Positions 22,693-28,367 of a stretch of 28,367 nucleotides of DNA are shown here, piece after piece. The stretch lies in assembly GCA_964521195.1 (NCBI GenBank), contig CAZFRE010000012.1:1-28367 (forward strand), read 5' to 3'. Origin of the DNA: CAWDNM01 sp964521195. GTDB lineage: Bacteria; Actinomycetota; Coriobacteriia; Anaerosomatales; JAAXUF01. Position 1 is the first letter of the stretch; each line of letters opens with the position of its first letter. The position numbers were made by a program, and so were the translations under genes. The notes beneath the pieces were generated by a model. The model ran no database searches and was not told where the DNA came from. It was given only the letters and a program-made list of their open reading frames with translations.

Positions 22693-23406
22693 CTACGACT
22701 CCTGACCATGCTCCACGGCACGTCTCGCGAACCACGCTCGGAGAAGGGCCGCCTGGAAGAAGGGGACCGGCTCGTCGAAGCCGGCTGATTCGATCAAGGC
22801 CCTGACAGCGCCGGAGGGGAGGATTGAAACGTCCTTGGCGTAGCCGGACCTCATGCGTTCGCGGTCCGCAGGATCAACGGAACCGGTTGTCGCTCGCTGC
22901 CATACGGCGAGTAGCGCATCGAATTCCTCTGACTGCGTGTCACAGGACAGGTCAGCGGCAGCCAGCATCCCGCCAGGCATGAGCCTGGCCGCCAGCTGCC
23001 TGAAGAACTCAGCGCGGGCACCCGCATCCATGATGAACTGGGACACGAGGAAGCACGTTGCACCTTCATACAACTCGTCACCTGGTAGAGACTCAAGGTA
23101 CCCCTCGCGAAGAGAGCAGCGTGACGAAAGACCTGCCTCATCGACGCGCGTGCGGCAGATGTCGAGCATCCCCCCGGACGGCTCGACCGCGGTGAAACTC
23201 CACCCCGGAAACGCCGAGGCAAGGTGGAGCAGTTCGGTCCCCGTGCCAACACCGACACACAGAAGCCTCGCATCCGGTGGCAGCCCGGCGAACACCGACT
23301 CCAGCAGGAAGTACAACCCATTGTAGACAGGCGCGATCTTGTCCGATTTGCCGTCGTACCCGGAGGCCATCCGGTCGAAGACGCTCCGCAGCTCCTGGTC
23401 GTCCAT
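22693..23406 (-). CDS. SAM-dependent class I methyltransferase (cassette 7)
   Basis: This 237-residue protein has a Rossmann-type methyltransferase core. RLLCVGVGTGTELLHLA is the SAM-binding motif I (G-x-G-x-G), FTAVEPSGGMLDICR has the acidic motif II residue, and FLVSQFIMDAGARAEFFRQL plus LMPGGMLAAADLS give the later strands. The methyl acceptor is unknown. The ATG at 23406 follows GAGGAG; upstream in-frame codons reach back towards a TGGCCAC tandem repeat and attC8. It ends 10 bases before attC7. Confidence 0.88.
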   Translation of the reverse strand: MDDQELRSVFDRMASGYDGKSDKIAPVYNGLYFLLESVFAGLPPDARLLCVGVGTGTELLHLASAFPGWSFTAVEPSGGMLDICRTRVDEAGLSSRCSLREGYLESLPGDELYEGATCFLVSQFIMDAGARAEFFRQLAARLMPGGMLAAADLSCDTQSEEFDALLAVWQRATTGSVDPADRERMRSGYAKDVSILPSGAVRALIESAGFDEPVPFFQAALLRAWFARRAVEHGQES

Positions 23407-23466
23407 ACGCTCCTCGCGAATCATCTGAGTCAGGTATGTGCCGCGACTAGCGCGACCGAGAACATT

Positions 23467-23487
23467 TGGCCACTGGCCACTGGCCAT
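23467..23487. repeat. Three 7-bp tandem units (TGGCCAC)
   Basis: TGGCCAC occurs twice in tandem and once more with a changed last base, 60 bases upstream of the methyltransferase start. It may be a slippage tract; no role is known. Confidence 0.6.
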
Positions 23488-23504
23488 CCCGTCAACGTGG
23501 GTGC

Positions 23505-23588
23505 GTCTAGCGTGTCAGGCATGAGCGGCGGTCCAGCGCTCTCAGGTCAGTCTACCTTCTGACGCTCTGCTCGATACCTCCGTTAGGC
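23505..23588 (-). repeat. attC8
   Basis: Left core GTCTAGC (23505-23511), then GGCATGAGC; right arm CTCGATACC, core GTTAGGC (23582-23588). It carries the three-frame stop motif. Confidence 0.92.
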
Positions 23589-23596
23589 ACACGCTG

Positions 23597-24220
23597 TCAG
23601 TCCGCGAGCCTCTCGATGCACGCGACGATGGCCGCCGTGGGCTGAGCGACCCGGTTGTGGAACACGGCCGGCCTCACCTCGACGACACGCCATCCCGCGC
23701 TCGCGTTGAACCGGGCGCGAATCTCGTCCTCCGTGATCGCCCGAGGCACGTTCTCGATGGGGAACTCGATCGCGAACTCGTGAAGGTAGTACCGACCGCC
23801 GGGTGCGATGGCCTCGCGAAGGTCCGCGACGAAGCGGTCGGTCTCCTCCGGGTCGAGCAGGTGGATGAACCCCGAATCGAGCACCGTGCCGAATCTCGTC
23901 CCAAGAGCCGACGGACGAGTAGCGTCCCCCACCTCGAAGCGCAGTCGCGCCCCTGCCTCCGACGGCAGGGCGGCCGCCTTGCCACGCGCCTGGTCGACGG
24001 CCGTCTGCACGAACTCCAGCCCGACGACGTGGTGACCCTGCAGCGCGAGAGTGATGGCCAGATCGCCGGTGGCCGAGCCGAGGTCGAGCACGGGATCCGC
24101 GGGCGGGTAGTCCTCAAGCATGCGGGCCATGTCCGGCTGGGCGCCACCAACTTCCCACGGGGCGACATCTGAATACACCCGTCCGAAGAAGGCATGAGGG
24201 TCATCACCGAAGCGTCCCAA
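23597..24220 (-). CDS. SAM-dependent class I methyltransferase (cassette 8)
   Basis: This 207-residue protein has DPVLDLGSATGDLAITLALQ as motif I, HHVVGLEFVQTAVDQARGKA as motif II, and GTVLDSGFIHLLDPEETDRF and GGRYYLHEF further on. It resembles the thiopurine-methyltransferase-like group, but the substrate is unknown. I choose TTG 24220 with AAGGGGG 6 bases upstream. The frame is open back to 24526 but there runs through attC9 and is not coding. It follows another methyltransferase cassette that is not closely similar. Confidence 0.87.
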   Translation of the reverse strand: MGRFGDDPHAFFGRVYSDVAPWEVGGAQPDMARMLEDYPPADPVLDLGSATGDLAITLALQGHHVVGLEFVQTAVDQARGKAAALPSEAGARLRFEVGDATRPSALGTRFGTVLDSGFIHLLDPEETDRFVADLREAIAPGGRYYLHEFAIEFPIENVPRAITEDEIRARFNASAGWRVVEVRPAVFHNRVAQPTAAIVACIERLAD

Positions 24221-24244
24221 GAAGCACCCCCTTGTTGTGGTTGT

Positions 24245-24328
24245 GCCTAACGTTGTTGCAGATGAGCGGTGGTTACGTGCTGCGGGACGAGTGTAGCTGA
24301 CGCCACCCGCTCGATGCGCTTGTTCGAC
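24245..24328 (-). repeat. attC9
   Basis: Left core GCCTAAC (24245-24251), then GTTGTTGCAGATGAGC; right arm CTCGATGCGC, core GTTCGAC (24322-24328). The stop of the next gene is inside it. Confidence 0.85.
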
Positions 24329-24740
24329 CGGCATCGGGCGCGACATCGATCTCGGCGATTCTGCCTGGTTCGTCGACACGGATGAGCAGCGGCCCGACCG
24401 AGTCATCGTAGGCCGCCAGCACTTCGTCCGGACTCGCATCCTCATGGTTGACCGCGAACCTCGTCGACTCGTCGGTGGCCCCCACGTACTTGCGTAGGCG
24501 CCGCCCGTCAGGTCCCTGCAGTGCAACGGTGAGAATCAGGATCGCGTCGTCCCGCCCGAAGTGGAAACCGACCTCGCCTTCAATCCGGTGCTGTCCCGAG
24601 GGTACCCGTCTACCGAAGCGGACCCGGGCCTCGTCGGACCATCTTGCGACGAGGTCGCGTCTGTCAGCCCATTCGATGAGCCCGAGGAATGAGAACAGAA
24701 GCACGACTATGACGACGTTGAGTGGATCCGACTGAATCAC
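24273..24740 (-). CDS. Single-helix membrane protein of unknown function (cassette 9)
   Basis: This 155-residue protein begins with a membrane helix (VVIVVLLFSFLGLIEWADR) and continues as a soluble domain: RRVPSGQHRIEGEVGFHFGR, LTVALQGPDGRRLRKYVGAT and LLIRVDEPGRIAEIDVAPD. No family is recognised. I use GTG 24740, with a GGGGC tract upstream; the alternative frame start at 24776 lies in attC10. The last 15 or so residues come from attC9, where a TAA ends the frame. Confidence 0.65.
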   Translation of the reverse strand: MIQSDPLNVVIVVLLFSFLGLIEWADRRDLVARWSDEARVRFGRRVPSGQHRIEGEVGFHFGRDDAILILTVALQGPDGRRLRKYVGATDESTRFAVNHEDASPDEVLAAYDDSVGPLLIRVDEPGRIAEIDVAPDAGRTSASSGWRQLHSSRST

Positions 24741-24745
24741 GCCCC

Positions 24746-24828
24746 ATCGAACGTGTAGGCATGAGCAGACGCACATGTCCTCTCAGGTCAGTCTACCTGC
24801 TGGCGTTCTGCCGGTACCTTTGTCGGGC
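24746..24828 (-). repeat. attC10
   Basis: Left core ATCGAAC (24746-24752), five-base spacer, GGCATGAGC; right core GTCGGGC (24822-24828). It carries the three-frame stop motif. The cassette it belongs to has genes on the opposite strand. Confidence 0.88.
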
Positions 24829-24870
24829 ATGCACGACGAGCAGTGCGACACCAACGGGTAACTAGCTGTC

Positions 24871-25338
24871 ATGAACGATGAGTTGCTCAGAGCCAACGAG
24901 AGTGCCCCCGTGTATGCGGAGGCCCGCGTCGAGATATCTGCGCCGCGGGACATCGTGTGGTCGCTGATGTCAGACGTCACTGGGTGGCCATCATGGAATC
25001 CGGGAATCACCAGCGCATCGATCGACCGTGACCTCGCCCGAGGAGCCCGCATAGTGTGGAAGAGCGGTCCCGGGACGATCAAGTCGACGGTCGCCGACGT
25101 CGAGCCCGGCGGGCGCTTGTCGTGGACCGGGAAGCTCATGGGCATCAAGGCCATCCACGTCTGGGTCTTGGACACCGAGGGGGACACAACGACCGTGACA
25201 ACTCAGGAGTCCTGGGAGGGCTTGGTCGTGCGCCTCACCAGGAAGTCGAGCCAGCGCGCGCTGAACGACGCCCTCGCCACCGGCTTGAGATACCTCAAGG
25301 CCGCCGCCGAACAGGCCGTAGGACACTCAGATGAGTGA
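24871..25338 (+). CDS. SRPBCC family protein (cassette 10, inverted)
   Basis: This 155-residue START/polyketide-cyclase-like protein has EARVEISAPRDIVWSLMSDV, TGWPSWNPGITSASIDRDLA and GRLSWTGKLMGIKAIHVWVL; the SAPRDxVW and W-P-x-W-N-P signatures are typical. The fold forms a hydrophobic pocket for a small ligand. The gene reads plus, opposite to the attC orientation, so it cannot use an integron promoter from the right and needs its own. No good promoter is visible. The start at 24871 has no strong ribosome site. It overlaps the next gene by 8 bases (ATGAGTGA). Confidence 0.88.
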   Translation: MNDELLRANESAPVYAEARVEISAPRDIVWSLMSDVTGWPSWNPGITSASIDRDLARGARIVWKSGPGTIKSTVADVEPGGRLSWTGKLMGIKAIHVWVLDTEGDTTTVTTQESWEGLVVRLTRKSSQRALNDALATGLRYLKAAAEQAVGHSDE

Positions 25339-25693
25339 GAACGTCCTCAACCTTGGGCTGCGGTTTGCTCTGGAACTCGCCGCCCTGTGGGCTTTCGGGT
25401 ACTGGGGATGGGTGACGCACGACGGACCCGCCAGGTACTTGTGGTCAGTGGGGCTTGTGGTACTGGCAGCGGCTGTGTGGGCGGTCTTCAGAGCGCCCGG
25501 CGATGGCGGAGCGCCGATAGTCACGGTGCCCGGTTGGATTCGTCTGCTGATCGAGACAGCGTACTTCGCCGGCGCCGTGGCCGCGCTCGTCGCATCTGGT
25601 CGGCGCTCACTGGGAATTGCCCTAGCGGTAATCGTCCTGCTGCACTACGCAGTCTCCTACGATCGAGTGCTCCGACTCGTGCGAGGTCACTAG
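25331..25693 (+). CDS. YrdB/DUF2568 membrane protein (cassette 10, inverted)
   Basis: This 120-residue protein has four hydrophobic helices: LRFALELAALWAFGYWGW, LVVLAAAVWAVFRAPGDG, LIETAYFAGAVAALVASGRR and LGIALAVIVLLHYAVSYDRV, with the conserved ELAALWAFGYWGW and ending RVLRLV typical of YrdB (DUF2568). Its function is unknown. The ATG overlaps the SRPBCC stop, so the two are translationally coupled and this is a genuine two-gene cassette read against the array. Confidence 0.87.
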   Translation: MSENVLNLGLRFALELAALWAFGYWGWVTHDGPARYLWSVGLVVLAAAVWAVFRAPGDGGAPIVTVPGWIRLLIETAYFAGAVAALVASGRRSLGIALAVIVLLHYAVSYDRVLRLVRGH

Positions 25694-25722
25694 TCGTCGG
25701 TCGCCCGCGCCCGCCCGGTTAT

Positions 25723-25805
25723 GCCCAGCATGTCAGGCATAACCTGCCGCGCAGGCGCCTTCAGGAGTCCACCTTCTGGCGGTCAGGTTGATGTCCTTGT
25801 TGGGC
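25723..25805 (-). repeat. attC11
   Basis: Left core GCCCAGC (25723-25729), then ATGTCA, GGCATAACCTG; right arm GGTTGATGTCC, core GTTGGGC (25799-25805). It is of the CGGCGCAGGCGCC subtype; the stop of the SnoaL-like gene is inside. Confidence 0.9.
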
Positions 25806-26222
25806 AGACCCGACGGAGCTGGCGTTGTGCGCGAGGGTCGCATCTAGTGCCGCCAGGTCCCCGAGGACCCAGAGGCTGCAGATTCTGCCGCCTCGCGTCG
25901 AGAAGAGCGCTGCGCCTTGCCACTCAACAGGCAAGCCGGTCGGCTCCCAGCCTCGCAGCTGCCCCACGTGCGTACCCGAGAAGCGCATGTGGGCGAATGC
26001 GCGATCGCCTTCGCTCACGCACTCGAGAATGTCGCAGCGATACTCGGCAAGACACGCCCTCACCGACCGAACGTACTCCAGGAACGGTTCGCGACCCCGG
26101 CTCTCGCTACCGAGCGACCCGCGAAAGTCGAAGGCCTCGTCCAAGAGCACGTCTGACGCGTCCTCATCGCCCGCGTTCCAGATACGCTCGTAGAACGCGC
26201 GAATGAGGTCGGGGGTGCTCAT
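25761..26222 (-). CDS. SnoaL/NTF2-like protein (cassette 11)
   Basis: This 153-residue protein has the SnoaL/ester-cyclase-like pattern STPDLIRAFYERIWNAGDED, EAFDFRGSLGSESRGREPF, RFSGTHVGQLRGWEPTGLPV and RICSLWVLGDLAALDA. Members are small barrel proteins that bind or transform hydrophobic ligands. The ATG at 26222 is the family-consistent start, but ATG 26237 is also in frame and neither has a strong ribosome site. The last 18 or so residues are encoded by attC11, where a TGA ends the frame. Confidence 0.83.
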   Translation of the reverse strand: MSTPDLIRAFYERIWNAGDEDASDVLLDEAFDFRGSLGSESRGREPFLEYVRSVRACLAEYRCDILECVSEGDRAFAHMRFSGTHVGQLRGWEPTGLPVEWQGAALFSTRGGRICSLWVLGDLAALDATLAHNASSVGSAQQGHQPDRQKVDS

Positions 26223-26245
26223 AGCCGTCGGGTCCATTCTGTTCT

Positions 26246-26366
26246 GCCCAGCGTTGTCACGCATGAGCCGCGCGATTGCGCGACTGGCATCAGCGTACCA
26301 GCCTGCGGCGTCGGCGCCTTCAGGTCAGTCTACCGTCTGGCGTTCTGCTCGATGCCTTTGCTGGAC
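26246..26366 (-). repeat. attC12 (long, 121 bp)
   Basis: Left core GCCCAGC (26246-26252), GCATGAGCC; right arm CTCGATGCC, core GCTGGAC (26360-26366). It is about 35 bp longer than its siblings, owing to a larger central region, yet keeps the stop motif. Confidence 0.82.
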
Positions 26367-26367
26367 G

Positions 26368-26673
26368 TCACGCGAGGTCCGGATCCATGAGTCGCTCGCT
26401 GCGCAGCACGCGCACGATGGTGACGACGTCGGGGTCACGCTTGTAGACGATGCGATACGGCGGCAGCTCGAGCTCGCGCAACCATTCCACCTCGAATTCA
26501 GGCACCATCCTGCCGCTGTCCGGAAACGCCGCAAGCTGCTCGACGCGCTCGATGACGGCGGCGACCTGGCGCACGCCGACCTCTGGGACATCCTGAGAGG
26601 CGTACCACTCGCGAATTCCGATTAGGTCATCGCGCGCGGAGGCGGCGAAATCGATGCGGACTGTCGCCTTCAC
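26368..26673 (-). CDS. ParE/RelE-family toxin (cassette 12)
   Basis: This 101-residue protein matches the ParE/RelE toxin fold: VRIDFAASARDDLIGIREWY, EQLAAFPDSGRMVPEFEVEW and PPYRIVYKRDPDVVTIVRVL with a final RSERLM. ParE-like members poison gyrase and RelE-like ones cleave mRNA; which one applies is not clear, although the P-D-S-G-R motif favours the ParE side. The GTG start immediately follows the antitoxin stop (TAG-GTG), so it is translated from the same message. The stop abuts attC12. Such pairs stabilise large cassette arrays. Confidence 0.93.
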   Translation of the reverse strand: MKATVRIDFAASARDDLIGIREWYASQDVPEVGVRQVAAVIERVEQLAAFPDSGRMVPEFEVEWLRELELPPYRIVYKRDPDVVTIVRVLRSERLMDPDLA

Positions 26674-26946
26674 CTAGAGACCGAGCTCACGCTTGAGGTC
26701 CGAGAGCGGAACGACGCGGCCCGCCTCGATGTCTGCGAGTCCGACGACCACGGCACGCATGAAGTCGCGCTCCTCTTGCGCCGCCTCGAACTCAGACAGC
26801 GACTGCACGACCGCAACCCCGCGACCGTGACTCGTGAGCAGAATGGGCCGACGCGTCTCATCGACTCGCCTGACGACCTTGCCGGGATTGACCTTCATGT
26901 CCCCGAGCGGGACGACGTCTTCCGAGAACTTCACGGCCCGGCTCAC
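26674..26946 (-). CDS. Phd/YefM-family antitoxin (cassette 12)
   Basis: This 90-residue protein has the Phd/YefM layout: an N-terminal DNA-binding half, SEDVVPLGDMKVNPGKVVRR, then RRPILLTSHGRGVAVVQSLS, and an acidic C-terminal helix EEAQEERD-like that would bind the toxin. It neutralises the ParE/RelE toxin and represses the operon. I start it at GTG 26946 because GGAGG lies 5 bases upstream; the frame opens at TTG 26958. The promoter with a TATAAT box and inverted repeats is just upstream (26975-26992), so the cassette is self-sufficient. Confidence 0.93.
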   Translation of the reverse strand: MSRAVKFSEDVVPLGDMKVNPGKVVRRVDETRRPILLTSHGRGVAVVQSLSEFEAAQEERDFMRAVVVGLADIEAGRVVPLSDLKRELGL

Positions 26947-26974
26947 GACGGCCTCCAATCGACACCGATAATCT

Positions 26975-26992
26975 GGTGCCGATTATAGCACC
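26975..26992 (-). promoter_or_regulatory. Toxin-antitoxin promoter with operator-like repeats
   Basis: On the minus strand TATAAT (26982-26987) is flanked by GGTGC and GCACC, an inverted repeat over the -10 box. The octamers ATAATCGG and ATTATCGG follow closely towards the start codon (26963-26987). Autoregulation by the antitoxin is the expected role. The -35 box is weak. Confidence 0.7.
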
Positions 26993-27037
26993 GGTTCGAC
27001 GGCCTGTGCGACAGTCGGACTGCGGTCACATGTGTAC

Positions 27038-27123
27038 GTCCAACGTGTTAGGCATAACCTGCGGCGCAGGCGCCTTCAGGATGATTCTACCTTCTGGCGG
27101 TCAGGTTGATGCCTTTGTTGGCC
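27038..27123 (-). repeat. attC13
   Basis: Left core GTCCAAC (27038-27044), GTGTTA, GGCATAACCTG; right arm CAGGTTGATGCC, core GTTGGCC (27117-27123). The extra G in the right arm (GGTTGATGCC against left GGCATAACC) shows minus orientation most clearly here. Confidence 0.93.
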
Positions 27124-27124
27124 C

Positions 27125-27586
27125 TCAAATCCACCGCCGAACCCTGCGGGTGTAGTCGCGATACTCCTGGCCGAATAGGTCGGTCAGGACTCGCTCCTCA
27201 GGCCGGATCTGGAATCGATCCACGTATGCGACGAAGAGGACTGAGACCACTACGGCCAGAGGACTCTCCAACATCACAGCCCAGCTGAATAGCACGCTTG
27301 CCATCCCGACGTAGGTCGGATTGCGGCTCCGGCGATACACTCCCGTCGTGAGCAAGCAGGAGGACCGCTGGGGTTCCGTGGGATGCCACGTCGTGCCGGC
27401 TCTAGCCAGTGCCATCCGAGATGAAACGATGAGAATCGTGCCGACGACGATGAGAGCCGCGGCTGCACCCACGCGCAGCCAGTCCGGGAGCACAATCGCA
27501 GGCGTCGCGCGCGAGGCGAGCCACATCAGCACCGCCGTCACTACCCAGACGATGTCGGGAGGAATCCTCAGCTCGAGCCGCGACAT
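27125..27586 (-). CDS. Isoprenylcysteine-carboxyl-methyltransferase-like membrane protein (cassette 13)
   Basis: This 153-residue protein has four to five hydrophobic helices and the ICMT/PEMT signature: TTWHPTEPQRSSCLLTTGVY, RRSRNPTYVGMASVLFSWAV, and a final RFQIRPEERVLTDLFGQEYR followed by DYTRRVRRWI. The R-N-P-x-Y and P-E-E-x-x-L motifs form the SAM-binding side of this family. It could methylate a lipid or protein thiol or amine; the acceptor is unknown. The ATG at 27586 has AGGGGGAG upstream, and the stop abuts attC13. Confidence 0.9.
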   Translation of the reverse strand: MSRLELRIPPDIVWVVTAVLMWLASRATPAIVLPDWLRVGAAAALIVVGTILIVSSRMALARAGTTWHPTEPQRSSCLLTTGVYRRSRNPTYVGMASVLFSWAVMLESPLAVVVSVLFVAYVDRFQIRPEERVLTDLFGQEYRDYTRRVRRWI

Positions 27587-27602
27587 CAGACTCCCCCTGT
27601 AG

Positions 27603-27685
27603 GCCTAACGTGGTGCGCATGAGCCGTGGCCCAGCGCTCTCAGGTCAGTGTAGCGAACGCCATCGGCCCGATGCGCTTGTTAGGC
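27603..27685 (-). repeat. attC14
   Basis: Left core GCCTAAC (27603-27609), GTGGT, GCGCATGAGCC; right arm CCGATGCGC, core GTTAGGC (27679-27685). The cores are exact complements of each other. The cassette gene is on the opposite strand. Confidence 0.93.
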
Positions 27686-27785
27686 CGTCGGGACATCGTC
27701 GAGCACGTAGGCGTCCTGACCCGCGCGGGTAAGCTAGGAACATACGGGGCCGAAACAGAGCCATCATCATGAAGAGGAGCAAGAC

Positions 27786-28163
27786 ATGTCATATGTCGAC
27801 GGGTTCATCATAATCGTGCCGAACGACAAGACCGAAGAGTACATGGAGATGGCCCAGCAGGGTCGGGACGCTTGGATGAAGCATGGTGCAGTCAGCTACT
27901 TCGAGTGTCGCGGCGATGACATGAGGCCTCAGGAGATGGGTGACGAGCGGACTCGTACGTTCCCGGAGATGGCAGGCGCCAGAGCGGACGAGACGGTCTG
28001 GTTCTCCTACATCACATTCGAATCACGAGAGCATCGCGACGAAGTGAACGCGAAGGTCTTCGCCGAGATGAGCGAGCAGATGCAAGGTGCCGAAGACATG
28101 CCCGTGCAGCTCGATATGACGAGAATGGCCTACGGTGGGTTCCAAGTTGAGGTGCAAGGCTAG
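27786..28163 (+). CDS. DUF1428 family protein (cassette 14, inverted)
   Basis: This 125-residue protein matches DUF1428: MSYVDGFIIIVPNDKTEEYM, AQQGRDAWMKHGAVSYFECR, ETVWFSYITFESREHRDEVN and DMPVQLDMTRMAYGGFQV. The family is a ferredoxin-like dimer of unknown function. The gene reads plus, against the attC orientation, with AGGAG 6 bases before its ATG; about 100 bases of upstream sequence within the cassette could hold its own promoter, but I see no strong match. The 3' end is 61 bases from attC15. Confidence 0.9.
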   Translation: MSYVDGFIIIVPNDKTEEYMEMAQQGRDAWMKHGAVSYFECRGDDMRPQEMGDERTRTFPEMAGARADETVWFSYITFESREHRDEVNAKVFAEMSEQMQGAEDMPVQLDMTRMAYGGFQVEVQG

Positions 28164-28224
28164 CCCACCGTCACGAACGCACACGCCCGGCTCATTCGCA
28201 CAATCAGCTCTACCTGCGACATCG

Positions 28225-28310
28225 GCCTAACGTCTTAGGCATAGAATGCGGCGCAGGCGCCTTCAGGTGGATTCTACCTTCTGGCCGTCAGGTTGATGCC
28301 TTTGTTCGAC
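28225..28310 (-). repeat. attC15
   Basis: Left core GCCTAAC (28225-28231), GTCTTA, GGCATAGAATGCGG; right arm GGTTGATGCC, core GTTCGAC (28304-28310). It is the attC of the cassette that continues past the window edge. Confidence 0.92.
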
Positions 28311-28319
28311 ACGGCGGAT

Positions 28320-28367
28320 TCAGATACTAAGTGCAACACCCCCGCCCCCCGAGGGTGGGGCGATCTG
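28320..28367 (-). CDS. Possible C-terminal end of the next cassette gene
   Basis: On the minus strand one frame reads from the edge as QIAPPSGGGGVALSI and stops at TGA (28320-28322), 10 bases before attC15. The position fits the 3' end of a cassette gene. The fragment is too short to identify and could be chance. Confidence 0.3.
   Translation of the reverse strand, partial: QIAPPSGGGGVALSI

Larger units (their letters stand above)
17860..28367 (-). mobile_element. Integron cassette array (attC cluster), integrase outside the window
   Basis: Sixteen imperfect palindromes of 74-121 bp, bounded by RYYYAAC-like and GTTRRRY-like cores, alternate with one- or two-gene units. The inner arms pair GGCAT with ATGCC, and in the best-preserved sites one arm has one extra base (GGCATCAACC against GGCATAACC, reading inward). 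Canonical attC sites carry that extra base in L'', which puts attC orientation on the minus strand, matching the direction of most genes. Fourteen complete cassettes plus one partial are present, with the decayed site at 17860 possibly marking a fifteenth. Cargo includes an acetyltransferase and a toxin-antitoxin pair, both common in chromosomal integrons. attI and intI should lie beyond 28367. Confidence 0.92.

Noticed and set aside
23597..24526. Long form of the cassette 8 methyltransferase (309 codons)
   Set aside because: Its first 100 codons run through attC9 and the end of the cassette 9 gene; the TTG at 24220 has the ribosome site.
18951..28310. Regularly recurring 85-bp repeats as a CRISPR array
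   Set aside because: Spacing is irregular (0.24-1 kb), the intervals contain genes, and the repeats are imperfect palindromes with recombination cores. This is an attC array.
18951..28310. REP/BIME-type intergenic palindromes or insertion-sequence remnants
   Set aside because: Each repeat is at the 3' end of a gene unit, has conserved GTTRRRY/RYYYAAC-like ends and an asymmetric unpaired base; no transposase or target duplication is seen.
17770..28367. An integron integrase gene within the window
   Set aside because: No frame shows tyrosine-recombinase motifs; it is expected beyond the right edge.
1..28367. tRNA, rRNA or riboswitch genes
   Set aside because: No cloverleaf, rRNA segment or known riboswitch core was recognised by reading; a covariance-model scan would settle it.

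Overview
The window is a high-GC bacterial chromosome segment with no rRNA or tRNA gene. Gene starts are ATG, GTG or TTG behind clear AGGAG-type ribosome sites. The gene content (DUF2277, DUF3052, RpoA-CTD-like peptide, DUF1801 proteins, and a secreted YCF48/BNR protein with a 'TVYGYLKPRHT...' type C-terminal domain) suggests an environmental actinobacterium, possibly of the Coriobacteriia/OPB41 kind. That placement is inference from family memory, not a search.

Positions 1-17770 are ordinary chromosome made mostly of small, functionally unrelated genes, largely on the minus strand. They comprise DUF2239 (partial), a double-ACT regulator, a flavodoxin, DUF2277, an FKBP lipoprotein, two DUF1801 proteins around a membrane protein, TusA, an 879-residue secreted beta-propeller-like protein, two GNAT proteins (one continuous in frame with DUF3052), an RpoA-CTD-like peptide, a RibD/DHFR-like reductase, YciI-like and AlkD-like proteins, a small protein with an internal duplication, a third DUF1801, a DUF4386 membrane protein divergent from a TetR regulator with a double palindromic operator, an unknown 301-residue protein, and a ferric-reductase-like flavohaem protein with a 30-residue membrane peptide.

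From about 17860 to the right edge the architecture changes. About 83-93 bp imperfect palindromes recur every 0.24-1 kb, bounded by RYYYAAC-like and GTTRRRY-like cores with conserved inner arms (GGCAT ... GATGCC). These are integron attC sites: 15 clear and 1 decayed. They delimit 14 complete cassettes and one partial one. The extra unpaired base in the inner arm places the attC orientation on the minus strand, and most cassette genes also read on the minus strand and end at or inside an attC. The integrase and attI are therefore expected to the right of the window; no integrase gene lies inside it.

The cassette cargo, in array order from the distal (left) end, is: alpha/beta hydrolase (possible decayed cassette), CPBP membrane protease, unknown 117 aa, Vat/CatB-type acetyltransferase, a nearly gene-free cassette, DinB-like, GNAT-like, two class I methyltransferases, a one-helix membrane protein, an inverted SRPBCC+YrdB pair, SnoaL/NTF2-like, a Phd/ParE toxin-antitoxin pair with its own promoter, an isoprenylcysteine-methyltransferase-like membrane protein, an inverted DUF1428, and the end of another gene. 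This is the main finding: a sedentary chromosomal integron (or an attC cluster whose integrase lies outside) in an apparent actinobacterium, whose attC sites also carry stop codons in all three frames on the cassette sense strand.
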